A stretch of DNA of 24,954 nt, from the NCBI GenBank assembly GCA_019649035.1, contig BMAT01005048.1:19633-44586 (forward strand). Direction: 5' to 3'. The translations under genes and the position numbers were made by a program. Positions 1-9,222 of this stretch are shown in pieces. The notes beneath the pieces were generated by a model. It ran no database searches. It was not told where the DNA came from and saw only the letters and a list, made by a program, of their open reading frames with translations. Every line of letters starts with the position of its first letter. The first letter of the stretch is position 1. The DNA is from Elysia marginata (taxonomy: Eukaryota > Mollusca > Gastropoda > Plakobranchidae).

Positions 1-48
1 CTACTAATACTACTACTAGTACTACTACTACAACCACTATTGTTACGA
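1..48. repeat. imperfect (ACT)n triplet tract
   Basis: The window opens with an imperfect run of CTA/ACT triplets. It lies 5' of the first recognisable ZP exon and so probably in an intron. The stretch from here to 262 shows no other signal apart from the pyrimidine-rich acceptor of the next exon. Confidence 0.6.
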
Positions 49-262
49 CTTTAATGCCTCCGTTGCTTTATTTCTATTATTCGACAACGGTTGCTTCATA
101 CTCATAATTTTAATATCTCACTTTTATTGTTGTTGGGTCTGCGTAAACCTGTTAAGTTAAACAAATATAATTACATTTATCAAAATACATACATTGTATT
201 TAGCTCAGATCACGTAAGCTGTGATCTGGATTTTTTTTCTTTTTAATATTTTCTCAATAAAG

Positions 263-405
263 GTTCCATTGAACAAAGAAGTATTTTTCGAGGTTGACGT
301 GGAAAATATTCACCAAGTTGGAGTGGGGGTGTTTGTAAAGTGGTGTGATGCCACTCCCACCGATGACCCTGCAGACCCATCAGCATACAGGCTTATAGAG
401 AAGGG
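263..405 (+). CDS. ZP-domain protein, internal exon (start of ZP-C half)
   Basis: This exon starts after a T-rich tract ending in AAAG at 259-262. It ends at a GG|GTAAGA donor, with GT at 406-407. The translation begins VPLNKEVFFEVDVEN, includes VFVKWCDATPTDDP and ends SAYRLIEKG. Established family pattern: the C-terminal half of zona pellucida modules begins with a hydrophobic beta strand, then a Cys followed by an A-T-P-S/T-type segment, a Tyr-x-Leu-Ile and a Gly-Cys-Pro. All of these are visible here once the next exon is joined. The exon ends after two bases of a Gly codon that the next exon completes. ZP modules polymerise into extracellular filaments such as egg coats, cuticles and apical matrices. 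The N-terminal ZP half and the signal peptide must lie left of the window. The specific orthologue cannot be named. Confidence 0.82.
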
Positions 406-757
406 GTAAGAATATTAAACCATCAAGCCGAAGTGGGCATTTAGTCATTGTTTTTTTAGGCCACGCCCATCGAGGATCCTGCAGATTCTCTATAAATGAA
501 CTTTCTTTGGAAACTTAACAGACTTTTAACTATGCATAATAAAATATCTAGACGGAAACAGATAGGCTTTCGTACCAATCTTTTATTTTAACTCTCTCTT
601 AAATAAAAGTCAGAAGTCATAGTCCATGTTAGATGGGTAAATCGAAGGGAGACAAGATGTGGTGATACTTTTTATCTAGCTGAGTTTGTAGACTATTTCC
701 CTTTTTCAAAAAAGGTATAAAATTTTATCATTAGTTCAAAAAAGTTTGCTTTAAGAA

Positions 758-805
758 AACTGTCAATTGCATTAATACTGTGAACAGTGCAATTAACTGA
801 CAGTT
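758..805. repeat. imperfect hairpin inside the ZP-gene intron
   Basis: AACTGTC (758-764) pairs with GACAGTT (799-805). The adjacent AATTGCA (765-771) pairs with TGCAATT (788-794), and the inner ACTG/CAGT also pairs. The right arm has four unpaired bases (AACT, 795-798). It could be the end of a small inverted-repeat transposon or simple chance structure. Confidence 0.5.
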
Positions 806-1189
806 CACCTTACCAAGCACCTGACTAAATATTAGGACTGGTTGCAAAAGGTTTGCGGGCAGTCAAGCATATCAACTTTTAAAATTTTAATGTTTCCTAT
901 CTTTACTGACCTTGCAACGTAGTCCTCAATAAAGGACTAAGTATTTTTAAGGTATCACTACATTAGTTGCAATACTGTAAAACAAACCCTGCAAACTGGT
1001 GATGCAAAGTTGGAGAGTCGGCAGTGTGATTTACAAGATGGTTGAGGTCTTCCCTAACAGATATTTGAAACAAGACCATGTATATTTTTCTCAGCCGACC
1101 AATACTACAACAACAATAACAGCGTAAACAGTCTCTCATTTTAAAAACTTGGGTACATGTATAAATTTGTAATTCCAAGCTAATTTCAA

Positions 1190-1265
1190 CATACAATGTA
1201 GTTGAACTTTGACTCTGCAAGCCCTGGAGCACAAGCCTGACCGAGAAGCAACTGAGCCACGCGGC
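1190..1265 (-). mobile_element. decayed tRNA-derived SINE head (possible)
   Basis: Read on the minus strand, the sequence begins GCCGCGTGGCTCAGTTGC, which resembles a pol III A box (TRGCNNAGYNGG). About 40 bases later comes AAGTTCAACTAC, a weak match to a B box (GGTTCRANNCC). The spacing suits a tRNA-like SINE head, but both boxes are degraded. No tail or target-site duplication was found, so this is tentative. Confidence 0.35.
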
Positions 1266-1966
1266 CAAATCTGAGGTTTAGGGGGGAAAGTGTGGTTTTT
1301 TGAAAGTAATAAGCAGCCATGAAAGACTGGATAAATTAGGGAGTTGCTGATGGGAATAAGGGAAATACATATGTGTTGGCCACCATATGAATTATCGACT
1401 TTCTGCCATTGAAATGTTTAATCAGTAAAACATTGAAGTTCTGGATAGAGGAGGACAAGGAGTGAGAAGCAGATTTCCATTGCGTCTGTAACGCATGCCA
1501 CACTAATCTGTATGAATGATTGAGTTATTTCAGTTGGATATAGGTATTTCATTGTCGTTTGAAAATCAACTATTCAAAACAGGGCGTTTAAAAGACCATA
1601 CTAAAAAAAATAACGGCTTGGCCGATTTCCGTTAGTTTGTTCGCAAAAAAGCGAAGTTTTTTTCCTAATAAAATACGACATTCAATAGGTAGACATTTTT
1701 TTATCAGCACGATACTGCGCAAACTTCATTTTCTTTTTTTACCCCTCCTACCAAGCAAATCCGTTGATAGCAAAACTCTTAAGACGGCAAAAGCCATTTT
1801 GATTTACATCTTTTTGTTGTTCTAATTAAACCATTTATAAATAAAAAGAGTAAAATTTGGGGATAACAAAAAATAATGATTAATTGATGGTTTCGGATTC
1901 GGATCATCCAATTTTGAGTTAAGAGGATATTTAATAAAACCTGGCTGGTTTATCTTCGTGTCGCAG

Positions 1967-2075
1967 GTGTCCGGCCAGCCCTGCAGTTCACATCGAGCCA
2001 GTCCCGTCACCCGACAGATTCAGGTTCCGGTCGCAGTCTTTCCACTTCTCGGGCGACGTCAACGATCAGAACCAG
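1967..2075 (+). CDS. ZP-domain protein, internal exon (middle of ZP-C)
   Basis: The acceptor is TTCGTGTCGCAG at 1955-1966 and the donor is CCAG|GTAGAG, with GT at 2076-2077. The first base completes the Gly codon left open by the previous exon. The translation continues GCPASPAVHIEPVPSPDRFR and then FRSQSFHFSGDVNDQNQ, ending on a codon boundary. The Gly-Cys-Pro and the later F-x-F strand before N-D-Q match the middle of ZP-C modules, which usually run on into V-Y-V-H-C. The next exon begins exactly there. Phase, splice sites and family pattern all agree, so the exon is well supported although too short to stand out by length. Confidence 0.85.
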
Positions 2076-2308
2076 GTAGAGGGTACAACTAGTGGTGCCA
2101 GTAGAGTGACAACTAGTGGTGCTGTTCTGACATTGCCGAATAACATTGTGCATGTTAATTAAGTGCCTATTATTTTACCTAAAACCGCTCTGATAAATTG
2201 CACATTTTGAGTCTTACAATTTTGATAAGTTGCCTTTTTTCAATGAATTGCAGAAAAGAAGCATGGTTTCAACGCTAAGATTTTTGTTTTAACTCTTTTT
2301 CCCTTAAG
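2076..2308 (+). other. short intron 2 of the ZP gene
   Basis: This 233-bp intron lies between donor GTAGAG and an acceptor preceded by TTTTTCCCTTAAG. Just after the donor, the 14-mer ACAACTAGTGGTGC occurs twice, at 2085-2098 and 2109-2122. The two copies are 24 bases apart, a small local duplication. Nothing else is seen. Confidence 0.75.
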
Positions 2309-2857
2309 GTTTACGTGCACTGCTCTGTGAAAGTCTGTCCAGCTAGGTCGTGTTACACGGATATCGGAAATTGCCACAATGGTGGTGTTACTTATACAGC
2401 CACCATGCCCACCACGGAGACGACAAAACCTGCAACGACTTTTTCTCTAACCCCAACCTCAGATGCCATTAAAGCCTCATCATTAATACCAAATACTAGA
2501 AACACAACAACTAAAACCTCAACCCCAATAACCAAAAGTTCAACTACAAAAGCTACAAAATCAACCTCAACAACTAAAATATCAACATCAGCAACTAAAA
2601 CCTCAACACCAATCACTAAAACATCAACCGCAACAACTACCACTACGGCTCCAACAACAAAAACATCATCGTCAACAAGTACCATTTTAACAACAAACAG
2701 AGAAATACACAGACGTCGTAAAAAGAGGAACTCTAAAACCAATGCAACTTGGTCGCAGCAACAAATACAAAAACCAAGACGAGTGTCGAAACAGTCAGAC
2801 CTCGTGAAACAAGACATCCTGAGCGTTGGTCCCTATATTCTGAGTAAAGTTTCATAA
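2309..2857 (+). CDS. ZP-domain protein, last visible exon: ZP-C end, Thr-rich repeat, cleavage site, hydrophobic patch
   Basis: The exon starts after the acceptor AG at 2307-2308, in phase with the previous exon. In order it encodes: VYVHCSVKVCPARSCYTDIG, the Cys-rich end of the ZP-C module; a Thr/Ser/Lys-rich segment with eight 7-residue repeats at 2510-2677; a polybasic RRRKKR (2711-2728), which suits the furin-type site that releases ZP proteins from the membrane; a second basic site KPRR (2771-2782); and ILSVGPYIL (2816-2842). This last resembles the external hydrophobic patch that follows the cleavage site in ZP precursors, for example VLNLGPI in uromodulin. The frame stops at 2855-2857 with no transmembrane or GPI-type segment. 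A|GTAAAG at 2843-2848 could be a donor leading to a further exon, so the protein's true end is uncertain. The Thr-rich tract is expected to be O-glycosylated. Confidence 0.85.
   Translation, partial: VYVHCSVKVCPARSCYTDIGNCHNGGVTYTATMPTTETTKPATTFSLTPTSDAIKASSLIPNTRNTTTKTSTPITKSSTTKATKSTSTTKISTSATKTSTPITKTSTATTTTTAPTTKTSSSTSTILTTNREIHRRRKKRNSKTNATWSQQQIQKPRRVSKQSDLVKQDILSVGPYILSKVS
2510..2677 (+). repeat. 21-bp coding minisatellite (8 units, 7-residue Thr/Lys/Ser repeat)
   Basis: Eight consecutive 21-base units run without a break in the reading frame. They encode TKTSTPI, TKSSTTK, ATKSTST, TKISTSA, TKTSTPI, TKTSTAT, TTTTAPT and TKTSSST. Units 1 and 5 encode the same peptide. The array forms the core of the mucin-like insert in the ZP protein. 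Confidence 0.85.
2711..2728 (+). other. polybasic (furin-type) cleavage site in the ZP precursor
   Basis: The codons read Arg-Arg-Arg-Lys-Lys-Arg after the Thr-rich repeat and before the ILSVGP patch. In ZP proteins a cleavage site usually lies between the ZP module and this patch, so position and sequence agree. The role is inferred from the family. Confidence 0.7.
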
Positions 2858-2939
2858 TATTTATTAATTTGACATTTGAGAGTTTTTAAGAAATTCAATC
2901 CTAACGCTCTCAAAAAAACTCTACCGGAATATCAGAACT

Positions 2940-3114
2940 ACCCCACAACCGCAATGCCAACAAATACTATTTACCCTCACAATCGCAAAAACCACAACAT
3001 TAAACCCAACAAATACTATTTACCCTCACAATTGCAATAACCACCATATTAAACCCAACGAATACTATTTACCCTCACAATTGCAATAATCACCACATTA
3101 AGCCCAACAAATAG
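2940..3114. repeat. 49-bp tandem repeat, about 3 copies
   Basis: The motif beginning AAATACTATTTACCCTCACA recurs at 2962, 3011 and 3060, and a fourth partial copy begins at 3109. The spacing is exactly 49 bases each time. A degenerate partial copy precedes the first. Units differ at a few positions. Forty-nine is not a multiple of three and the frames contain stops, so the array is non-coding. Confidence 0.9.
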
Positions 3115-3357
3115 TCCACCGCAGCAATGGAAACAACCGCTACATTTTCCCCTGTTCTTTCTAGTCTTTTTCTGACCTGGTTCCAACGGAAGATTTGTTG
3201 ACTTCTTTTTGTTATTTCATGCTGTACAATACGATACGTTGACAAAAAAAATATCTTCTTCTCATAACATATATTTTGTTAGACAATTTTTAGTAATTTA
3301 AAATTTCATTTGATGTTTTAAGTTCAGCAAGTAATTTTTTCTATCATTGGTGTTCTC

Positions 3358-3460
3358 AAAATCAAAGTCATCATCGTCGTCGTCATTTTATTTTTATTTT
3401 TTTTTATATTTCATTATCATTTTTACCATCATCATCATAATCATCATCACCATCATTTCT
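3358..3460. repeat. degenerate ATC/T-rich simple repeat
   Basis: A run of TCATCATCGTCGTC, T-rich sequence and ATCATCATC triplets. In one plus frame it happens to encode Ser and Ile/Phe runs that imitate a membrane segment. I read it as a simple repeat, not as a coding exon. Confidence 0.6.
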
Positions 3461-3701
3461 CTCACGTTTGTCAAGTTTAATGATGATGTTACTAACTATA
3501 AAATTTCATTATGTTATGAAAATGCTTATAAATGTGCTTAGATTACATTTGCTTTTCATTTTATATAGTTTTTTTTAAATTGTTTCCAGAGGTTTCATTA
3601 TTTTAAAAATAAACTGTTTATATTTTATAGCCAAATGCAAAAACGCATTGTGCCTAATTTGCTAGCTTTGTAAAATGAAAGACAATTCAATTCAATCATA
3701 A

Positions 3702-3734
3702 TTCCCTCCCTCTCTCTCTCTCTTTCTCTCTTTC

Positions 3735-3765
<31 letters not shown>

Positions 3766-3850
3766 TACTATAATTTCCTCTCTCCTTCTCTCCATATCTC
3801 TCTCTTTTCCTCTCTACCTCTCTCTGATTCCCTCCTCTTGTTATATCTCT
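3702..3850. repeat. (CT)n-rich microsatellite tract
   Basis: An almost pure pyrimidine tract of CT dinucleotides with TTCT and CCCT interruptions, in the intergenic region downstream of the ZP gene. Confidence 0.9.
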
Positions 3851-4180
3851 TCCCTTTGTACTTTATCTAACCCTTGAAAGAATAGCGAATTAGCAAACTA
3901 AAAAAGTCGCTATAGCACGAATCTGAGGTTAAAAATTTTGGCCCCGTAGTACGCTGGCTTGTCTCATATGGACAGAGAATGGGAAATGTTCCCTCATGAC
4001 TCTCTGGAGTGGAGGGTTTAGTAATGTTCCATTAATTTTACCCACACCATGCCTACCTTTAGAAAATCAGTATCTTAAAATCTAATCATAGTATGTCCGC
4101 AATCTACGCCCTCTATATCTCGATCCCGACATTTGTGTATTATCTCTAGTTTTCTTTTCCTTTTTTTTTTTTGGTTGGTT

Positions 4181-4201
4181 GTATCATATAACATATGATA
4201 C
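4181..4201. repeat. perfect 9-bp stem hairpin
   Basis: GTATCATAT and ATATGATAC flank a three-base AAC loop. It lies just after a T-rich run. The sequence is AT-rich, so chance is possible. Confidence 0.5.
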
Positions 4202-4258
4202 CATCTTAAGTACGTGTTTTCCATAGCGCTTAGAACATCTGTATACTATACAACACAC

Positions 4259-4339
4259 AGCTTGTAGATCTTGTCATGTAATTACTGTCTATATGGCAGC
4301 AAAACTTTTCCATTATAACTGACAAGATCTTCATAAGCT
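4259..4339. repeat. 81-bp inverted-repeat element
   Basis: The left arm at 4259-4276 (AGCTTGTAGATCTTGTCA) and the right arm at 4320-4339 (TGACAAGATCTTCATAAGCT) are reverse complements apart from a short bulge. They include an 11-bp perfect core, AGATCTTGTCA. The 43-base middle is unpaired. It could be a miniature inverted-repeat remnant or a transcribed stem-loop. Confidence 0.6.
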
Positions 4340-6351
4340 CCAAAGAATCTATACATTCATGTCTTCATAGCTTTCTTGATTCAACCAATATTTAATAAAT
4401 TGCCCGTACGGCTTTGTAAATTTAAAAATTATGTTTATATGCAATAAACATTAAATAAACTCACTTCTTCCAACAAAGGTACAGCCTTTAGAACATTCAT
4501 AGGTATATACCCACCATACATTTATAATTGGAACGAAAAAAGGGAAATCAACGAGCAAGAAATAAATTATTTTTTCAGATTCATTTATTCATATTCGACC
4601 CTTTTTAATACAAGACAAGAACAGTGGTTTGCAGGGTAGGAGTAGGGCGATAAACAAACCTGCCGTCGTGGTTACCTTCATAAATCTGTCCTGTTACCAG
4701 CCTTAGACAGTTCAATTGTCCTCTAGACAGTAGCAGCTTATGATCTCTACCTTCTCGTTCGTCTCCATCTTTATTTGCAAGATTTATAATGGGCTATGGC
4801 ACCAGAGCAGTTCAATCTTCTTGGTTTCAAAACTCATACATAGAGTAAAGAACATATTCAGCTTGCTGCTTCACTGAATAGAAACTTTCTATAGAAGGCT
4901 AAAAATTTTGGCAAAGAAAAATTTCGTGAAGTACAATTACAATATAGTATTTAGTATTTTATCGAGCAGTTAAAAGAAATATTGCCTTTTTAAACGCCTG
5001 TTTGTAAATGTAATCAATGCCTGACGGCCTGCTTTAAACCATTCCTATGCATTAGAATAGCGATTTTGAGGGTTCCCCGTTTATTTTTAAAAGGAGGGTT
5101 AGAAAGAACGTTTTAAAATTAGAATCTTAGTGAGGGATATTTAACAAAGTATATCAGAAGGAAGGGAGGAAACTTTGCATCTTTCATTTAGCAGCTGCAG
5201 TAACCCATGCTCAAAGTGAACTCCCTTCATCCTTTTCGTAATTATCCGAACTCGGTTTTTTTTTCTCTCTTAGGTTGCCCGACCTAGTTACTGAAACTAA
5301 TGTAGTTTATTTTCCATTATTTTCGTTCAGGAGCAAACTGTGCTAAGAAGGAAGACGTAGAATGTATGTTTCTGTGGCTAAAATATTGCCGGTTTTTTTT
5401 AACTGGACTTTTATTCTGGAATCTTTATGCATAAAAAAAACTTTCTAAAAGCTTAGAAAGGTATATGAGATTTTTAAAGTTTGCTCGTCACATCAGTATA
5501 TCTTTTGATAAGCTTAATAACCATCGTGGCTATTTGGAAATCACAGCTCCCTCCGCAAAATCCAAAAATCCCAATAATTTGACATTCAGACCGAAACAAA
5601 GGAGACAGTTTTATATTTTAATGTACAATCAGAGGCTATATACATAGGAGGCCAGATTTCGCAATATACAAGTTATCTCTTAAAATAATTAATTTACAGT
5701 AAAAGCTAATTTATTCATATCGTTGCACTGATTTTCTGTGAGAAACGACACAGTAGGACCTATAGTAAAGTAAACATAAATTCACCTTTCCTTCCAACAG
5801 AAGTTTTTTCAGTTTACTTTTGTCTCATAAAGAATTGACACATTTCCAAAAAAAATACCATTTGGCGTTAAAGATTCCTCAAAAAGGCAAGTTTCTTTGC
5901 AACTCTGTTGCTGCAATATCGTTTGGTCTTGTGCTTTTGAGATTATAATAGAAAATAAAAGATTTTATTTTATTATTGTCTGCGTCGTATCATTCTCAAT
6001 GCAGTTCATATAGCAATAGCAGCTCGATCATCTTCAAAACAATTGCCACATCTGCTTCTTCTTTTTCGGTCTTTTCTATCGCGTTATCTGATACTGCATT
6101 ATTTTATGAAGAGACGACAGGCAAAGATTGAGGTTTTGTTGTGCTCGAAAAATATTTACCGGGTCGACACAAAACGTTCTTAACTTCACATGCTTTCTTG
6201 GCAGTGCTTTTTGAGGATAGGACTGTCTAGTGCTGGTACTGGTATTAGAATCTCTGTTTATGGAAAGCTTATGTCAACGTGTAGGTTGAATTTCTTTCCA
6301 ACGCATGATATAAAATTAGGAGTTATGAATTGATGTAATATCTCTTTCCTG

Positions 6352-6419
6352 AGTCGGCAAAAAGCTTGCGCGTTTTAGACGGCGGCGGCGCTCAGGTATC
6401 TTGTTTTTTTTTGCCGACT
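6352..6419. repeat. 68-bp element with 12-bp perfect terminal inverted repeats
   Basis: AGTCGGCAAAAA (6352-6363) is the exact reverse complement of TTTTTGCCGACT (6408-6419). The interior contains a GC-rich GGCGGCGGCGCTC segment, unlike the surrounding AT-rich DNA. Confidence 0.6.
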
Positions 6420-7117
6420 GACTTATGGAATTCTAAGGTCATTACACACGTTAATGTGTATCTAGAGTGAAAGGACTAGGTCTACTTCTTGGTCCTCTTA
6501 GATCGATATCAATAAATGCAAAAGCATCTTCAACGGTCGTTAATTATACCGATAGGCTAGATCAACGAGCTTCAGAAGTTTACGATGCGTTTAAGGATAC
6601 GATCTTCTAACAGCTCAGAGGCATGACAGTATGCCATTTTCCATGATTTGGTCCCTCTCTGTGCTGCATTTGCATATTTAGTAATAATAGTCGGTTTGTT
6701 GGTTTTTCATGATTTCTTTTCTTTTATAAACTTTTTAAACAAAGTTGACATTATGTTTTCCTACTGTCTTTTTTTCGCCGTTCAGACGAAGAGTTAAAAG
6801 ATATACTGCGGTATACATCTCAAATTGATTGCGTAACAATCAAAACATGTATCACAATGTTATCAACAATGGGTTATAAATTAATACGACCCTTAGAGCT
6901 TTCAAAGTAACGAAGTGAGCCACATTATTTCAAATTGGCGAGTGTAAGTCTTGTTAAAAAAATATAAATATAAAATTTTCTTAGAAAATCGGCTCAATTA
7001 GTTTTAGATCCTTCTGGAAAAAAATTTTAAGATTGTTATCCAAAAAAAACTTGATAAGAGATAGGTAAAAAAACAACTTGTGACCGAATTGATTATAATT
7101 CTTGGCTGGGCAATCTG

Positions 7118-7432
7118 TTGGCACTGCTTGTTTTTAGACCAGAACATCTTCACATTCAATCTTGTCAACTTGCAGCTTCTGTGTTACCAAACACTGGAAC
7201 AGTCACATACCCAGAAAAACTGGGTCCATTATCTACTGCTTCAAACTGTTGTGAATTGAAAGTTAAAGGCGGGGGCGAAATCGGGTTCGCCTCTCCTAAA
7301 GGTCGCTATTGGCAAGTCAGTACCGATAATACTTCTGTGCCTGCACGTCTGGACAAACAACGCATTCTTCGTCTGCACCAAAGATTTAGTTCGAGTTCCA
7401 TGGGGGGCGAAATCGAACCTAAAGTGCTGTGA
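7118..7432 (+). other. unexplained higher-GC block with a 104-codon open frame
   Basis: This stretch is visibly richer in G and C than its surroundings and stays open for 104 codons on the plus strand. It contains two near-identical pieces, GGGGGCGAAATCGG at about 7271 and GGGGGGCGAAATCGA at about 7403, roughly 132 bases apart. The translation shows no domain, signal peptide or repeat I recognise. No splice sites or poly(A) signal are tied to it. A fragment of an unidentified interspersed repeat is at least as likely as a gene. Confidence 0.3.
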
Positions 7433-8025
7433 AGAAAAACATAAACAATAATTTAGAACGGCATAAAAATTGAAATTTTTCATTCTTTTATATTCTTTAA
7501 ATATAAAATCTTCCAAAAAAAATGCGATTTTCTAATGACGTCAAAAACCAATATCAAAATTTTGACCTCCGAACGAAACCGTTCTTTTTTAGGAGTTATT
7601 GAACTCAGAGTCACTTTTAAAGGCGAAAAATAACTTTATGGATTTTGTCAGCATATTAAAGACTAGTATTCGGTATACTCCTTGACAATGCCACTGATAA
7701 GAGATGTCTACCTGTAAAATATGTGATTTAAAAAATCATCTATAGTGTCTACCGTTCTCAATTGTTGTCACAAAGAAATTTCCACTGTGTACAAGAAATA
7801 TGGGTATAGTCTTACACTGCCTGAGATATTCTCAGGACTTTACATATATATTCGCCACCAGGTCCATATACACCAGATAAAGCTTCGCTCACATTACAGC
7901 ACGGCTGCCTGTTAGGCACTCAAATACTAACATTACACAAATTCAAGCACTGTCTTTATCCTCGTAGCCATATTACAGACTGGTAGTCTGAGGCAGTTGT
8001 GGATTAATTGTTTTCCTAAGGTAAA

Positions 8026-8094
8026 TACAACATGGAACCCGCTGCCGCCGGATCACGAGTCCGAGGCGCTAATCTCTGAGCCACACTGCCCCAC
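8026..8094 (-). mobile_element. decayed tRNA-derived SINE head
   Basis: Read on the minus strand the sequence is GTGGCTCAGAGATTAGCGCC, then TCGGACTCGTGATCCGG and GCGGGTTCCATGTT. This is the layout of a tRNA-like SINE head: A box near GTGGCTCAG, an anticodon-arm-like middle and a damaged B box. The body would extend toward lower coordinates. Two short perfect hairpins lie there, CCTGAGA-TAT-TCTCAGG (7820-7836) and CAGACT-GGT-AGTCTG (7976-7990). The far end and target duplications were not found. Confidence 0.5.
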
Positions 8095-8223
8095 AATGGG
8101 TCGTCACATTTCTCAGAAACGTCGCATCAGTCTTATTTTCTCCAGAGACAGTTCTAATGCCTAGAACCGATCATCCATAATTGGATATGTAAGGATCAGT
8201 GAGGAAATGTCGATCTGACCCAG

Positions 8224-8242
8224 CAAGAGATCGAATCTCTTG
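8224..8242. repeat. perfect 8-bp stem palindrome
   Basis: CAAGAGAT and ATCTCTTG flank CGA. The centre GATCGAATCTC also resembles a pol III B box, so it may belong to another worn SINE. The short C-run and (CA)n tract at 8249-8273 follow. Confidence 0.4.
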
Positions 8243-8430
8243 ACACCTCCCCCCCCCACACACACACACACATACCCGCTTAAATGAATGTAAAATTTCT
8301 AACACTAAAACAAAACTTGTTTTCTAAAGATGTGTTTAAAAAGGTGATCGTGGTTCGGTAGGGTTGGAAAGTATTACATTAAAATTGATTCTTGATTTTT
8401 TTTCCACATTATTGATGATAACTATGTTAA

Positions 8431-8436
8431 TAATAA

Positions 8437-8505
<69 letters not shown>

Positions 8506-8610
8506 CATTATTATTATCATTGTTAATATTATTATTAATATTGTTATTATTAATATTATTATTATTAATATTATTATTATTAATATTATTATTATTAATA
8601 TTATTATTAT
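8431..8610. repeat. (ATT)n microsatellite grading into a 15-bp higher-order repeat
   Basis: Pure ATT triplets fill about 8440-8505. After a few ATC and GTT interruptions, a 15-base unit, TAATATTATTATTAT, occurs four times without a mismatch at 8551-8565, 8566-8580, 8581-8595 and 8596-8610. The long Leu/Ile and Asn open frames across it come from the triplet repeat and are not genes. Confidence 0.92.
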
Positions 8611-9108
8611 TTTTATTATTACAAAAACATACACTCACAAATGTTTGCGTCCCTGAACCCTTCCTTCCCCTACCAACAAAAATGCGGATTACTTATGAAG
8701 TTTTTGTTTTCTTTAACGAAAAACATGACTTCTTTTGGCAGAAAAAAGCTATTGTTAGAACTTTGTGGAAAGCACGTTTACTAAGAAGGACAAAAAAGCT
8801 AGATGGGTTCTTTACATGATTTTATCATTAAAACTCATTAAATGTTTCTTTTTTTTCTAAAACAAGAGGACAGTTGAGTTTAAAGCCATTAAGCACGAAG
8901 AGTGACAGATGAAAGGATGAACATTTTAAGATTTGGGTACGTAAATACATGTTGATAGTTTTGAAAGAAAAATGTCCCACTATAAAAGCAATAGTTTGGA
9001 AACAATATGAGGGCGTGTTATTGGGTCTGTATACTTGTGTTATTAAAGCATAATAATTTTTATTATAAAAACAAATGCAGGTTTGGTCAACTTTCCAGCT
9101 TTAGCTAA

Positions 9109-9222
9109 GAGAGCAGAGAGAGACTTACAGAGGAGATAAATGAGAGAGAGAGAAAAGAGAGAGAGAGGAAAAAGAGAGAGATAGAAAGAAAAGAATGATA
9201 GAAAAAAGAGAGAGAAAGGAGG
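9109..9222. repeat. (GA)n-rich purine tract
   Basis: Alternating GA runs with AAA and GGA interruptions, in the 3' flank of the minus-strand gene. No pyrimidine partner tract lies nearby. Confidence 0.88.

Larger units (their letters stand above)
406..1966 (+). other. intron 1 of the ZP gene (as seen in this window)
   Basis: This 1.56-kb intron lies between the donor at 406-407 and the acceptor AG at 1965-1966. It is AT-rich and shows no further coding exon. Contents noted separately are an imperfect hairpin at 758-805 and a tRNA-like, SINE-like stretch on the minus strand at about 1190-1265. Short open frames at 963-1268 and 1637-1825 have no recognisable composition or motif and I do not call them genes. 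Confidence 0.7.

Noticed and set aside
963..1268. 101-codon minus-strand open frame with several Cys
   Set aside because: It overlaps a SINE-like sequence in an intron and shows no domain, signal or splice context.
3347..3541. Hydrophobic open frame that could serve as a membrane anchor for the ZP protein
   Set aside because: The Ser, Phe and Ile runs come from TCATCG/TTTTA/ATC simple repeats, and there is no convincing acceptor linking it to the ZP exon.
8336..8819. Long poly-Leu/Ile and poly-Asn open frames on both strands
   Set aside because: They are translations of the ATT microsatellite.
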